A DNA stretch of 7,424 nucleotides from Bacillota bacterium (GCA_023389005.1 JAEWFE010000227.1:1-7424), one strand, 5' to 3'; positions 1 through 6,426 are shown, counted from the first letter of the stretch. A program made the numbers and translations. Notes: generated by a model not told the origin, from the sequence alone.

Positions 1-2120
1 CTTTTATACAAGTGGATATTTTGTTTTTTCTCTTTCAAAATGGGAAATAAATAGTCAAATTCATCGCTCTCATAGATTATTTCTCTTGAAAGCTCTAATA
101 ACGTTAACAAATTCATATCACATATCAAAAGTACTTCTATATCGAATTCTTTACTAATAACACTTCCGAAATATACTAAAGAACCTATATCTACTATCAG
201 AATCAATTTTTGGAACTTGCTCTCTTTAATTAATCTTCTCAAACAATCTAATGTCTCATCTACTGTTTGATTTATCGGCATATCAATCGCACGCATCACA
301 TTTCTAGAAAATAATATATTGGTATATTCAACCATACTGCTTGCAGTTTTTGATCCGTGAGCAATAACCACTACCCCACAATGATTGTTCTCCTTAGTTG
401 AGGAATTGGACAAATCAATTTTATCAATCAATAAATCAAAATAAACTAACTCAGTTGTAGGTAAAGTTTGGCCTAACAGTTCAGAAAGATAGTCTACCAA
501 ATTTTTAACTTTTGTATAACGAATCATATTTTCAGGATAAACATGATTCATATCTTTTATCAAACTTTCATAAGACTTTAAATGCTCGCGATTAAGCAAT
601 ATAACATGATTTTTGATTATATCCCTAGTTCTTGAATCAATATCTAACTGAAACTCACTTTTTATATACTCACACAATTGAATAACTATCATAGATTCAG
701 TATTATCCATATCTAAAAGATTCGTTTGGCCCTCTCTGTTGAATAAATCCATACTGTAAAGCTGTCCTATTTTATTTTTCATAATCAAAATTTTATCTCT
801 AGTTGATAAATTTGATTTTTGAATAGCAATATATTCATTGTATAGCGAATCATAAAAAATATCGTTTTTTCTCGGTATCACATCCAGTTGATGCAATATA
901 TCCTGAATACTTCTTCTTTTTTCGATTTTAAGTCCTTGCATCGAAACTCGATTATTGAAGGAAATTAATTCCTCCACCTTAGTCTCTGTTTCAGTATTGA
1001 GTTCGTGTTCAGTATCTTGAATCTTAATCTCATCGGTTTGTATATCATAATATTCCAAATAGGCTTCCGCTGTTAGAAATTGAATTTCCGATTTTAGTTC
1101 TCCGACATTCGCATCAAATTGAGCAAAACATAACATTTTTAATATGTCATAACTTAGGTAAATATTTTTATCAATTCTTCTAGATTCTAAATAAAAGAAA
1201 AGTACAATAAGTTGTAACTTTTCAACAATTGATCTTTGAGATAACTTTGGAATCTCGACTACAACCGGGACTCTGCGTAAAAAAGTTTTCAAGAAATTCT
1301 GTTTCATATCTTCTGTAGACGCAAAAATAAATCGTACATCTACATAATTCTTTGTCTCTGCATCTCCAAGTTTGGTAAAGTATTTTTTATCTAATACTGT
1401 GAATAATTTTTCTTGACCTTCACTCGATAGTCGATGTACTTCATCTAAAAACAAGAATCCTCCGTCAGCCAACTCTATTATCCCTTTACTATCTCCATCT
1501 GCACCTGTAAAACTTCCCTTTTTATATCCAAATAAATGGGCTGTTAATAGCTCTGGATTATTATAATACTCAGCACAATTAAAGTATATAAATGGCACTT
1601 TACTTTGGGATTTAGTTTCATAATATTTATGAAGTGTCTCCGCAAGAAATGTTTTTCCCACTCCAGATTCTCCTGATAAGAATATATTCAATCCATTTGG
1701 CGGATATAATACTGCTGCAGTCAATTTACTAATCAATTTTTTCAAACTACCATTATAACCAATCATCTTCATGAACGGATTTAATGTTAATGCTTGCTCA
1801 TATTTTTCTTTTTTCTCTAAACAATCCGAAATCGCTTGAGACAAATCATCAAACGATTTATAAACTTCTGACAAACAATTAATATCTAATAAATCCGCAA
1901 AGATATTTTTGGAAATATAATATGTTGGGCGAGATTTAATTTTAATAACTCTCTTCTCTTTAACTAATTGATTTAAATCAGAGCTTACAGCTGTTCTCAT
2001 GTAACCAGTTTGCGCGGAAATATCATCAGCTGTATACGCAACATTTTTAATCTCTCTAATATTGTCTTGAGAAATACTTTTCGAATCACATATAGCGTTA
2101 TAAATATCCTCTATTCGCAT
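1..2120 (-). CDS. LevR/DagR-type sigma-54-dependent PTS regulator (3' end off window)
   Basis: About 706 codons read without a stop from the ATG at 2118-2120 to the window edge. The start has GGAGG nine bases upstream. Domains in order: N-terminal winged HTH (~25-70); AAA+ sigma-54 activator domain (~115-350) with Walker A SGESGVGKT (~149-157), the sigma-54 contact loop as GSFTGA (~202-207), Walker B FLFLDEVH (~222-229) and a LevR-like FLRRVPVVVEIP segment (~280-291); a PRD (~470-567) with a likely phosphorylatable His in NHVILLNR (~504); and an EIIA-Man-like domain with VIAHGSK (His ~587). LevR-family proteins are about 900-950 residues, so the EIIB-like segment and second PRD probably lie off window. 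Family knowledge: these hexamers open sigma-54 promoters of PTS operons and are tuned by HPr and EIIB phosphorylation. The target is unknown: no -24/-12 promoter was found in this window. The family call is firm; its link to the neighbouring PTS is only positional. Confidence 0.93.
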   Translation of the reverse strand, partial: MRIEDIYNAICDSKSISQDNIREIKNVAYTADDISAQTGYMRTAVSSDLNQLVKEKRVIKIKSRPTYYISKNIFADLLDINCLSEVYKSFDDLSQAISDCLEKKEKYEQALTLNPFMKMIGYNGSLKKLISKLTAAVLYPPNGLNIFLSGESGVGKTFLAETLHKYYETKSQSKVPFIYFNCAEYYNNPELLTAHLFGYKKGSFTGADGDSKGIIELADGGFLFLDEVHRLSSEGQEKLFTVLDKKYFTKLGDAETKNYVDVRFIFASTEDMKQNFLKTFLRRVPVVVEIPKLSQRSIVEKLQLIVLFFYLESRRIDKNIYLSYDILKMLCFAQFDANVGELKSEIQFLTAEAYLEYYDIQTDEIKIQDTEHELNTETETKVEELISFNNRVSMQGLKIEKRRSIQDILHQLDVIPRKNDIFYDSLYNEYIAIQKSNLSTRDKILIMKNKIGQLYSMDLFNREGQTNLLDMDNTESMIVIQLCEYIKSEFQLDIDSRTRDIIKNHVILLNREHLKSYESLIKDMNHVYPENMIRYTKVKNLVDYLSELLGQTLPTTELVYFDLLIDKIDLSNSSTKENNHCGVVVIAHGSKTASSMVEYTNILFSRNVMRAIDMPINQTVDETLDCLRRLIKESKFQKLILIVDIGSLVYFGSVISKEFDIEVLLICDMNLLTLLELSREIIYESDEFDYLFPILKEKKQNIHLYK

Positions 2121-2142
2121 CAATAAACGCCTCCATGGGTCA

Positions 2143-2171
2143 AGTATATCAAAGCATCAAAGTATTCTCAA
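2143..2171 (-). promoter_or_regulatory. Sigma-A promoter of the LevR-type regulator
   Basis: On the minus strand, TTGAGA (2166-2171) and TATACT (2143-2148) are separated by exactly 17 bases. The -10 lies 22 bases upstream of the start codon, so the leader is very short. The spacer contains a tandem ATCAAAG repeat with an 8-base period (2148-2162, plus-strand reading). This could be incidental or an operator. It implies the regulator is transcribed independently of the upstream PTS operon. Confidence 0.7.
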
Positions 2172-2197
2172 ACACTTTTAAGAAAACGCATTCTTGC

Positions 2198-2238
2198 AAA
2201 AAAAGACTAAGAGCTTCAAAAAACTCTCAGTCCTTTTT
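2198..2238 (-). terminator. Rho-independent terminator of the PTS-aldolase operon
   Basis: Minus-strand arms GACTGAGAG (2224-2232) and CTCTTAGTC (2205-2213) form a 9-bp stem with one G-U pair and a 10-base loop, followed by seven U (2198-2204). It begins 24 bases after the aldolase stop codon. A T run at 2234-2238 could extend the stem with the U tract. On the plus strand the stem has an A-C mismatch, so termination there would be weaker. It separates the operon from the regulator gene downstream. Confidence 0.85.
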
Positions 2239-2255
2239 CCAATTCCAACTTATAA

Positions 2256-3008
2256 TTAATCTCCACCAGCAGCAATTTTAGCTGTATTATAAATGACTTT
2301 CTTATTTTTTAAATCCTCTAATGTACCCACTTTTTCACCCTTAGAATAGAATCCATCAAGTAACCCTACTGCTTGGAAAATTGCTTGTTTATAAGCGATT
2401 TCCGCATTCCATTCTACTGTATCAAGAATTTGTAATGCTTTGTGAATTGCTTCTATACCTGATTCGCCCCCAGCATTAATTAATACGCCGTGTGAATCAA
2501 GTAATAACATATGAGGTAATTTTAAATCATGCTCTTTAACATAAGTACTAGTAATTTCCGCTAACTCTTCAGAACAGTTTGGTTCAAAAGGCATAACAGG
2601 AACTCCGGCAATTTTTTGAGTAGCTTCAGTTAAGTTAGGCATTGGTAATCCACTAGTTGCCCAAAACATTGCATTTGGAGCATGTGCATGTAAGACTGCA
2701 CGAATTTCTGGATTAGCATCATAAATTGCTTCGTGCATATTAATTTCACGCGTCAATTTACCTACACCATCAATAATTTTTCTGGTATGAGGCTCAACAA
2801 CAAGAATCTGTGCAGGTGATAATTCTCCTAGATATGCTTCAGACATCATAGTTGGTGTCATAATGATATATTCTTTACCATCTTTATCAGTTGTTTTGAA
2901 TGAAAAGTTTCCACCAGCGACATTAGTATTCTTTCGTTGGAAAATCACTCTCACAATATGTGCTAAATCTTCTCTTTCTCTTTCAAAAATCATTCTACCA
3001 TCTGACAT
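2256..3008 (-). CDS. Class II (AraD/FucA-type) zinc aldolase, substrate unknown
   Basis: 250 residues of the class II aldolase/adducin fold, somewhat longer than E. coli FucA (215). Visible: the substrate phosphate/backbone loop TNVAGGNFSF (28-37), the catalytic acid Glu88 in LTREINMHE, zinc ligands His107 and His109 in LHAHA, and the third ligand His173 in DSHGV. The 19-residue spacing from Glu88 to His107 equals FucA Glu73 to His92. The expected role is cytosolic retro-aldol cleavage of a phosphorylated ketose to DHAP plus an aldehyde. Some family members are instead epimerases (AraD) or decarboxylases. The FucA Tyr113 region (IHYM) reads LTEAT here, so FucA specificity should not be assumed. 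It is the last operon gene, 12 bases after the small membrane protein, with AGGAGG eight bases from the ATG. The family is secure; the reaction and substrate are not. Confidence 0.85.
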   Translation of the reverse strand: MSDGRMIFEREREDLAHIVRVIFQRKNTNVAGGNFSFKTTDKDGKEYIIMTPTMMSEAYLGELSPAQILVVEPHTRKIIDGVGKLTREINMHEAIYDANPEIRAVLHAHAPNAMFWATSGLPMPNLTEATQKIAGVPVMPFEPNCSEELAEITSTYVKEHDLKLPHMLLLDSHGVLINAGGESGIEAIHKALQILDTVEWNAEIAYKQAIFQAVGLLDGFYSKGEKVGTLEDLKNKKVIYNTAKIAAGGD

Positions 3009-3020
3009 TTTTACATCCTC

Positions 3021-3293
3021 CTACTTTTTATTTAAAAATTTTCTGGTTTGTATAATTTCCTTAGTTGCTTCACGAATTACTCTTCCTTCTTCAATTTTCT
3101 TTCTTTGCCGTTCGTTATACTCTTTAAACATTACTGCATCACCATTTTTATAGATGTAGAGCGCCAACAAAATTACTACAAGATTCAATATGTAAATACG
3201 AGTATATAAAGCAACTAAAAATATCAAGAGAGAAATGAATAACAAGAATATCCATTTTAATTTCTCAACTTCAAACTTCTTTCCTTTACTCAT
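3021..3293 (-). CDS. Small two-helix membrane protein of unknown function, PTS-operon linked
   Basis: I do not recognise this 90-residue protein. It has a short basic-rich N-terminus (MSKGKKFEVEKLK), two hydrophobic segments (~14-30 and ~33-48) joined by a very short TR turn, and a charged C-terminal half (50-90) predicted to be helical and cytoplasmic, rich in Lys, Arg and Glu. There is no signal-peptidase site and no catalytic motif. An upstream in-frame GTG (3300-3302) would give 93 residues, but it lies inside the Shine-Dalgarno GAGGTGA. The ATG at 3291-3293 is therefore preferred. It sits between EIIC (17-base gap) and the aldolase (12-base gap), each with its own good RBS, which supports real translation. 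A helical hairpin could associate with EIIC or anchor the aldolase, but that is speculation. Confidence 0.72.
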   Translation of the reverse strand: MSKGKKFEVEKLKWIFLLFISLLIFLVALYTRIYILNLVVILLALYIYKNGDAVMFKEYNERQRKKIEEGRVIREATKEIIQTRKFLNKK

Positions 3294-3298
3294 TTCTC

Positions 3299-3305
3299 TC
3301 ACCTC
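3299..3305 (-). promoter_or_regulatory. RBS deciding the start of the small membrane protein
   Basis: GAGGTGA on the minus strand is followed by GAGAA and then ATG (3291-3293), ideal spacing. The GTG inside this motif is in frame and might be taken as the start, but the Shine-Dalgarno sequence cannot serve a codon within itself. Confidence 0.7.
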
Positions 3306-3311
3306 ATTAAT

Positions 3312-4673
3312 TTATTTCTTTAATTCTTCATAACGTTCACTAGGAACTTTAACAGATGTCATATAACGATATAACAATACGAACAATACAAGGAATACTA
3401 TCATACCTACAATTGCAAAAATATTCTTATTAAACATTTCAGCAAACATAATACGATATTCAGGACCTTCAATAGATGACCATGTAATTAATGAACCTTT
3501 CTTAAATCCTTCTACAGCACCTGTTTTTTCTGCTAATCCACTTAAAATTGGAGCCAAATAAGTTGCACCGTATAGATAAATTGGCATTGAAATAATACCT
3601 AAAACTAACATACGTGCTAAGTTACCACCAGTTAATAGCAAACCACCAACAGCAATTGAGTAGTTAATGATACCTGCTAAAGGTAATACTTGGTTCCCTG
3701 GTAAAATAACAGCATATCCTAAGAATACTGGAACCATTAAAATTGCACATACCCAAACTTCAGAACGTCCAGCTAAGATTGGCCAGTCTAAACCGATATA
3801 TACTTCACGATCTTTGAAACGTTTCTTCATAAATTCTGACATTGCATCGGCTAAAGGAGACAATGATTGCATAAACATCTTAGAAATCATTGGGAATAGT
3901 GATAGAGCTGTTGCAACTTGAATAGCTAGGTTTAATGATCCTGAAACACCATAAGCGGCTGCAAAACCTAATCCTAAACCAATAATGAATCCCATTACAG
4001 AGTTTTCAGAGAAGATACCAATTTTTTGTTTTAAAGCATTTGTATCTGCGCGTTTATTGAAAAACGGAATCTTATCCATCAACCAGTTAAATGGGAATAG
4101 GAACACTGCTGCAGAAGTCATAAAGTGAGTTACTGTAACTAACGGAATTCCTGTTAAGTCTTGAATATGGCGTTGGAACATGTCCCCTAACTTCAATTCT
4201 AAAACTACTTGAATAGCTGCAGCTGCAAAACCAGCAATTAAACTACCAGAAACATAGTATACAAGATAAGCAGTCAAAGCTTTTCCCCAAACATTCCACA
4301 TATCCACATTCAATGTTTTTGTTAAGTTGAAAATCAACATAACGAAATTAACACCTAATGTAACAGCGAAAAACACAAAAGCATACGCCCATGACCATGT
4401 AATACTTGCCGCACCAGTCCATCCTAAATCTAGCGCTGGTAAGTGGATACCTGTATTTTTAGCTAGTGCTTCAGATGCAGGACTAACCGCATTACCCATA
4501 TAGTTGATAACCATTGACATACCACTAAAGGCAATACCTAGTGTAATCGCTGACATAAATGCTTTCTTAAATTTCATTCCTGCTAATAATCCTAAAATCA
4601 TAATAATTAGCGGAACGAAAATCGCAGAACCCAAATTTAAGATATAATTAATCACATTTTGAAAGATTTCCAT
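3312..4673 (-). CDS. PTS EIIC permease, galactitol (Gat) family
   Basis: 453 residues, close to E. coli GatC (451). A strongly hydrophobic protein with roughly ten or more membrane segments, for example ~15-32, 97-117, 136-158, 228-245, 308-325, 335-375 and 418-437. Residues shared with GatC as I recall it include NVDMWNVWG (122-130; GatC NVDIWNIW), the KLGDMF segment (161-166), GIPLVTVTH (175-183), IGLDWPIL (293-300) and PGNQVLPLAG (325-334). It forms the membrane channel of the PTS, binding the sugar or polyol and presenting it to phospho-EIIB. Family members carry galactitol, tagatose, pentitols and other substrates, so the sequence alone does not name one. The ATG at 4671-4673 is chosen over a GTG at 4680-4682 that lies in the RBS. 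The RBS overlaps the EIIB stop, suggesting translational coupling. A 17-base gap precedes the next gene. Confidence 0.93.
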   Translation of the reverse strand: MEIFQNVINYILNLGSAIFVPLIIMILGLLAGMKFKKAFMSAITLGIAFSGMSMVINYMGNAVSPASEALAKNTGIHLPALDLGWTGAASITWSWAYAFVFFAVTLGVNFVMLIFNLTKTLNVDMWNVWGKALTAYLVYYVSGSLIAGFAAAAIQVVLELKLGDMFQRHIQDLTGIPLVTVTHFMTSAAVFLFPFNWLMDKIPFFNKRADTNALKQKIGIFSENSVMGFIIGLGLGFAAAYGVSGSLNLAIQVATALSLFPMISKMFMQSLSPLADAMSEFMKKRFKDREVYIGLDWPILAGRSEVWVCAILMVPVFLGYAVILPGNQVLPLAGIINYSIAVGGLLLTGGNLARMLVLGIISMPIYLYGATYLAPILSGLAEKTGAVEGFKKGSLITWSSIEGPEYRIMFAEMFNKNIFAIVGMIVFLVLFVLLYRYMTSVKVPSERYEELKK

Positions 4674-4677
4674 AGTT

Positions 4678-4684
4678 CTCACCT
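4678..4684 (-). promoter_or_regulatory. RBS overlapping the EIIB stop, deciding the EIIC start
   Basis: AGGTGAG begins inside the TAG stop of EIIB and stands four bases before the ATG at 4671-4673. The in-frame GTG at 4680-4682 is part of this Shine-Dalgarno sequence and is an unlikely start. The arrangement fits coupled translation of EIIB and EIIC. Confidence 0.7.
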
Positions 4685-4982
4685 ACTTAACTAATTCAGT
4701 AATTTGTTGATAAATATCATCCATGCCCATTCCTGTTAAGAAAGGAATCCCTGGAAAAACATGTACTCCTAATTCTTCAGCTTTCGCCAACACTTCACTA
4801 TCTGGTTGAGCTACATATACGTAAATTCCTGCTGTAGGTAATTCATTTTGAATTGATTTATAATCTACGGCATCTACTGGAAAGTTAATACCATCTTCTT
4901 CAAACTTACTTTGAATTTTACTTGCAATTGTTTGACTGGTTGCAACCCCACTACCGCATGCTACGATTAATCTTTTTTTCAT
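4683..4982 (-). CDS. PTS EIIB component, galactitol family
   Basis: 99 residues, the usual length of a single-domain EIIB of the lactose/cellobiose-type PF02302 fold as used by GatB. The phosphocysteine is Cys9 in the loop ACGSGVATSQ (8-17), matching the GatB CGxGxATS pattern. It takes phosphate from EIIA and passes it to the sugar bound by EIIC, acting at the cytoplasmic face of the membrane. The ATG at 4980-4982 has GGAG nine bases upstream. The EIIA stop is 15 bases upstream and EIIC follows nine bases after the stop, so the three PTS parts should be made in balance. No anomalies were seen. The assignment is firm; substrate specificity lies in EIIC. Confidence 0.93.
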   Translation of the reverse strand: MKKRLIVACGSGVATSQTIASKIQSKFEEDGINFPVDAVDYKSIQNELPTAGIYVYVAQPDSEVLAKAEELGVHVFPGIPFLTGMGMDDIYQQITELVK

Positions 4983-4997
4983 AACTAATCACTCCAA

Positions 4998-5459
4998 TTA
5001 TTTAAAATATTTTTTTATCGTATTAAAAATTTCTTCCTGACTTTGCGCTTCGATATACTCTTTTACAAAGTCATCATTCATAAATAAATTCATTAATGAT
5101 TGCAATACACCAACCTGTCCAGAAGGTTCTTTGATACCAAGGAAAAAGAAATCCTTGACTTTCATTTCTTGATTATCACCCATTTGTTTAACAGTCACAT
5201 CATTATTGATTCTTACTACATATATAAATGGTTCCCTAATGTGTTCTGGATCAGAATGGGGAAGAGCGATATTTAGATTTTTGGTGATTAATCCTGTTGG
5301 AAATTCCTCCTCTCTTTTTGTTATACCTTCTAAATAAGAATCCTTAACATACCTCCCTTCTTTCAGCTTTTTTGCTACATATGAAAATAATTGTTCTTCA
5401 GAATCAACTTCTACATTTATAGAAACCAATTCTTCTTTAAACATTTCATAGAATTCCAT
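4998..5459 (-). CDS. PTS EIIA component (fructose/mannitol-type, PF00359)
   Basis: First gene of the minus-strand operon; 153 residues from the preferred ATG. The EIIA signature is clear: EEEFPTGL (~50-57), then NIALPHSDPEHI, with the phosphorylated His68 in ALPHSD. His73 (PEHI) is also typical of the family. EIIA accepts phosphate from HPr and hands it to EIIB. An in-frame GTG at 5469-5471 would add four residues (MFND), but it abuts or overlaps AGAAGG (5471-5476) and cannot use it. The ATG at 5457-5459 lies 11 bases from that Shine-Dalgarno sequence. A different ATG in another frame (5462-5464) is closer and opens a 15-codon frame, so the real start is not certain. Transcription probably begins near 5570, giving a leader of about 110 bases that holds the cre-like site and the homopolymer. 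Confidence 0.9.
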   Translation of the reverse strand: MEFYEMFKEELVSINVEVDSEEQLFSYVAKKLKEGRYVKDSYLEGITKREEEFPTGLITKNLNIALPHSDPEHIREPFIYVVRINNDVTVKQMGDNQEMKVKDFFFLGIKEPSGQVGVLQSLMNLFMNDDFVKEYIEAQSQEEIFNTIKKYFK

Positions 5460-5470
5460 ATCATTAAACA

Positions 5471-5476
5471 CCTTCT
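5471..5476 (-). promoter_or_regulatory. RBS of EIIA
   Basis: AGAAGG on the minus strand. It overlaps by one base the GTG at 5469-5471 that would give the longest reading frame. It can serve the in-frame ATG at 5457-5459 (11-base spacer) or an out-of-frame ATG at 5462-5464 (6-base spacer). Confidence 0.5.
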
Positions 5477-5510
5477 TTTGTTAAACTTTGTTTGTATCAG
5501 ACATCCACGA

Positions 5511-5523
5511 ACACATATTAACA
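5511..5523. repeat. 13-bp direct repeat, copy 1
   Basis: ACACATATTAACA occurs here in the leader of the PTS operon and again at 7400-7412 after the kinase gene. Both copies are intergenic and in the same orientation. In AT-rich DNA one such match can arise by chance; a shared regulator site is possible. Confidence 0.35.
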
Positions 5524-5537
5524 AAAAAAAAAAAAAA
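5523..5537. repeat. Homopolymer of 15 A (15 T on the operon strand)
   Basis: An uninterrupted run of 15 A directly abuts the cre-like site, between the PTS promoter and the EIIA start. Runs of this length are prone to slippage in replication, transcription and sequencing, so its true length may vary. Confidence 0.9.
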
Positions 5538-5551
5538 GCAAGCGTTTACGA
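5537..5551 (-). promoter_or_regulatory. cre-like catabolite response element (CcpA site)
   Basis: Minus-strand TCGTAAACGCTTGCT matches the consensus WTGNAANCGNWNNCW at all but one fixed position (C for T at position 2). It lies about 26-40 bases downstream of the PTS -10 element, a position at which CcpA usually blocks elongation or open-complex escape. Glucose repression of the PTS operon is the natural inference. Confidence 0.6.
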
Positions 5552-5567
5552 AGTTTTTATTTCAATA

Positions 5568-5597
5568 ATTTCAAAAATTATAATTAGTTCTTGAAAT
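5568..5597. promoter_or_regulatory. Candidate operator of the divergent DeoR-family repressor
   Basis: ATTTCAA (5568-5574) and TTGAAAT (5591-5597) are perfect inverted arms 16 bases apart. A third half-site ATTTCAA lies at 5559-5565 in direct orientation. The inverted pair spans the -10 of the minus promoter and the -35 of the plus promoter, so one protein bound here could silence both units. DeoR-family proteins often bind repeated half-sites, but this particular motif is an inference from symmetry and position. Confidence 0.4.
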
Positions 5598-5606
5598 ATC
5601 TGTCAT
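5577..5606 (-). promoter_or_regulatory. Promoter of the PTS-aldolase operon
   Basis: Minus-strand ATGACA (5601-5606) and TATAAT (5577-5582) are 18 bases apart. The -35 lies inside the spacer of the plus-strand promoter, so the two promoters cover the same DNA. The start of transcription would be near 5570. No sigma-54 -24/-12 element was found here. Confidence 0.55.
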
Positions 5607-5619
5607 TTATAAATATAAT
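5591..5619 (+). promoter_or_regulatory. Promoter of the repressor-kinase operon
   Basis: TTGAAA (5591-5596) and a perfect TATAAT (5614-5619) are separated by 17 bases, a near-consensus sigma-A promoter. Transcription would start near 5626, about 39 bases before the repressor ATG. Confidence 0.75.
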
Positions 5620-5664
5620 TAACTTGAACAAAGTCGAACAATCTTTAAAAGGAGGGAATACTAC

Positions 5665-6426
5665 ATGTTAAAAAAAGAGAGACAAGAGCGAATCCTAGAA
5701 TTAGTTAATGAATCTGAGTATCTAACAAATTCCGAAATTGCCTCTATCCTTGATGTATCTGAAATGACAATTAGAAGAGATATCTCTGAATTAGATAAAG
5801 AAGGAAAAGTAAATAGGTTATACGGTGGCGTTGAAAAAATTAATTTTTTAGCCAAAGAACTTTCAACTAAAGAAAAAATAGATGTAAATGTCAGTCAGAA
5901 GAAATATATCGGGAGTATTATTAATTCAATTATCACTGAAAATTCTACTGTTTATCTTGGTGCTGGAACAACCATTTTCCACTCTCTACCTTACATAAAA
6001 AAGAGAGAGCTGTTTATCATCACAAACAGTTTAATTGCTTTTCTTTATTTAAAAGAAAAAACCAATTATCGCTTAATGCTAACAGGTGGCGAATTTTCAC
6101 CTATAACCGAGGAATTTGTTGGAGCAACAGCAGAAAAATCTCTTGAAAATATCAATATTAATTATTCTTTTGCCTCGACAAATGGCGTTTTTGAAAATAA
6201 TGTCACTACCGCCCAATATTTGGAAGGCGGTATACAGTTAGCTGCATTAAGACAATCTCAAAAAAAATACATTGTGGCAGATGCTTCTAAACTAGGAAGA
6301 AGTGATATATATACATTTGAAAATCTCTCAAATTTTGACGGACTTATTACAGATAATACTATTGATATAACAAAATTTAATAAATATTCCAAATTCACAC
6401 AAATTATTAAGGAGCCGATACGATGA
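5665..6426 (+). CDS. DeoR/GlpR-family transcriptional repressor
   Basis: 253 residues, standard for the family. The N-terminal DeoR-type helix-turn-helix (~5-57) reads ERQERILELV, then SEIASILDVSEMTIRRDIS with the recognition helix at ~32-42, then RLYGGV (51-56). The C-terminal sugar-phosphate sensor domain (~75-235) shows LGAGTTI (98-104), ITNS (119-122), LTGGEF (139-144), FVGATAEKSL (151-160) and ADASKLGR (205-212). Family members such as LacR, FruR and GlpR repress sugar operons and are released by a phosphorylated intermediate. Divergence from the PTS operon with overlapping promoters suggests it represses both units, including itself. AAAGGAGG sits nine bases upstream of the ATG. Its stop overlaps the kinase start. 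The effector is probably the PTS product or a sugar bisphosphate; it is not determined. Confidence 0.93.
   Translation: MLKKERQERILELVNESEYLTNSEIASILDVSEMTIRRDISELDKEGKVNRLYGGVEKINFLAKELSTKEKIDVNVSQKKYIGSIINSIITENSTVYLGAGTTIFHSLPYIKKRELFIITNSLIAFLYLKEKTNYRLMLTGGEFSPITEEFVGATAEKSLENININYSFASTNGVFENNVTTAQYLEGGIQLAALRQSQKKYIVADASKLGRSDIYTFENLSNFDGLITDNTIDITKFNKYSKFTQIIKEPIR

Noticed and set aside
2863..3153. Plus-strand open frame of 96 codons opposite the aldolase start and the small membrane gene
   Set aside because: No ribosome binding site and no recognisable domain; it runs antisense across two well-supported genes.
3667..3921. Plus-strand open frame of 84 codons inside the EIIC gene
   Set aside because: Antisense to a conserved permease region with no translation signals.
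5523..5551. cre-like dyad plus T15 as an intrinsic attenuator in the EIIA leader
   Set aside because: The dyad is short and imperfect and forms no stable GC stem before the T run. A terminator cannot be supported without structure calculation.
5536..5552. TTGCT on the minus strand read as a sigma-54 -12 element
   Set aside because: The expected TGGCAC 12 bases upstream reads TTCGTA, so the -24 element is missing. The cre interpretation fits better.
5391..5594. Plus-strand open frame of 67 codons across the EIIA start and intergenic region
   Set aside because: It reads through the A15 run as poly-lysine, and its composition follows non-coding AT-rich DNA.
5661..5855. Minus-strand open frame of 64 codons opposite the DeoR N-terminus
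   Set aside because: Reverse shadow of the conserved helix-turn-helix coding region, without an RBS.
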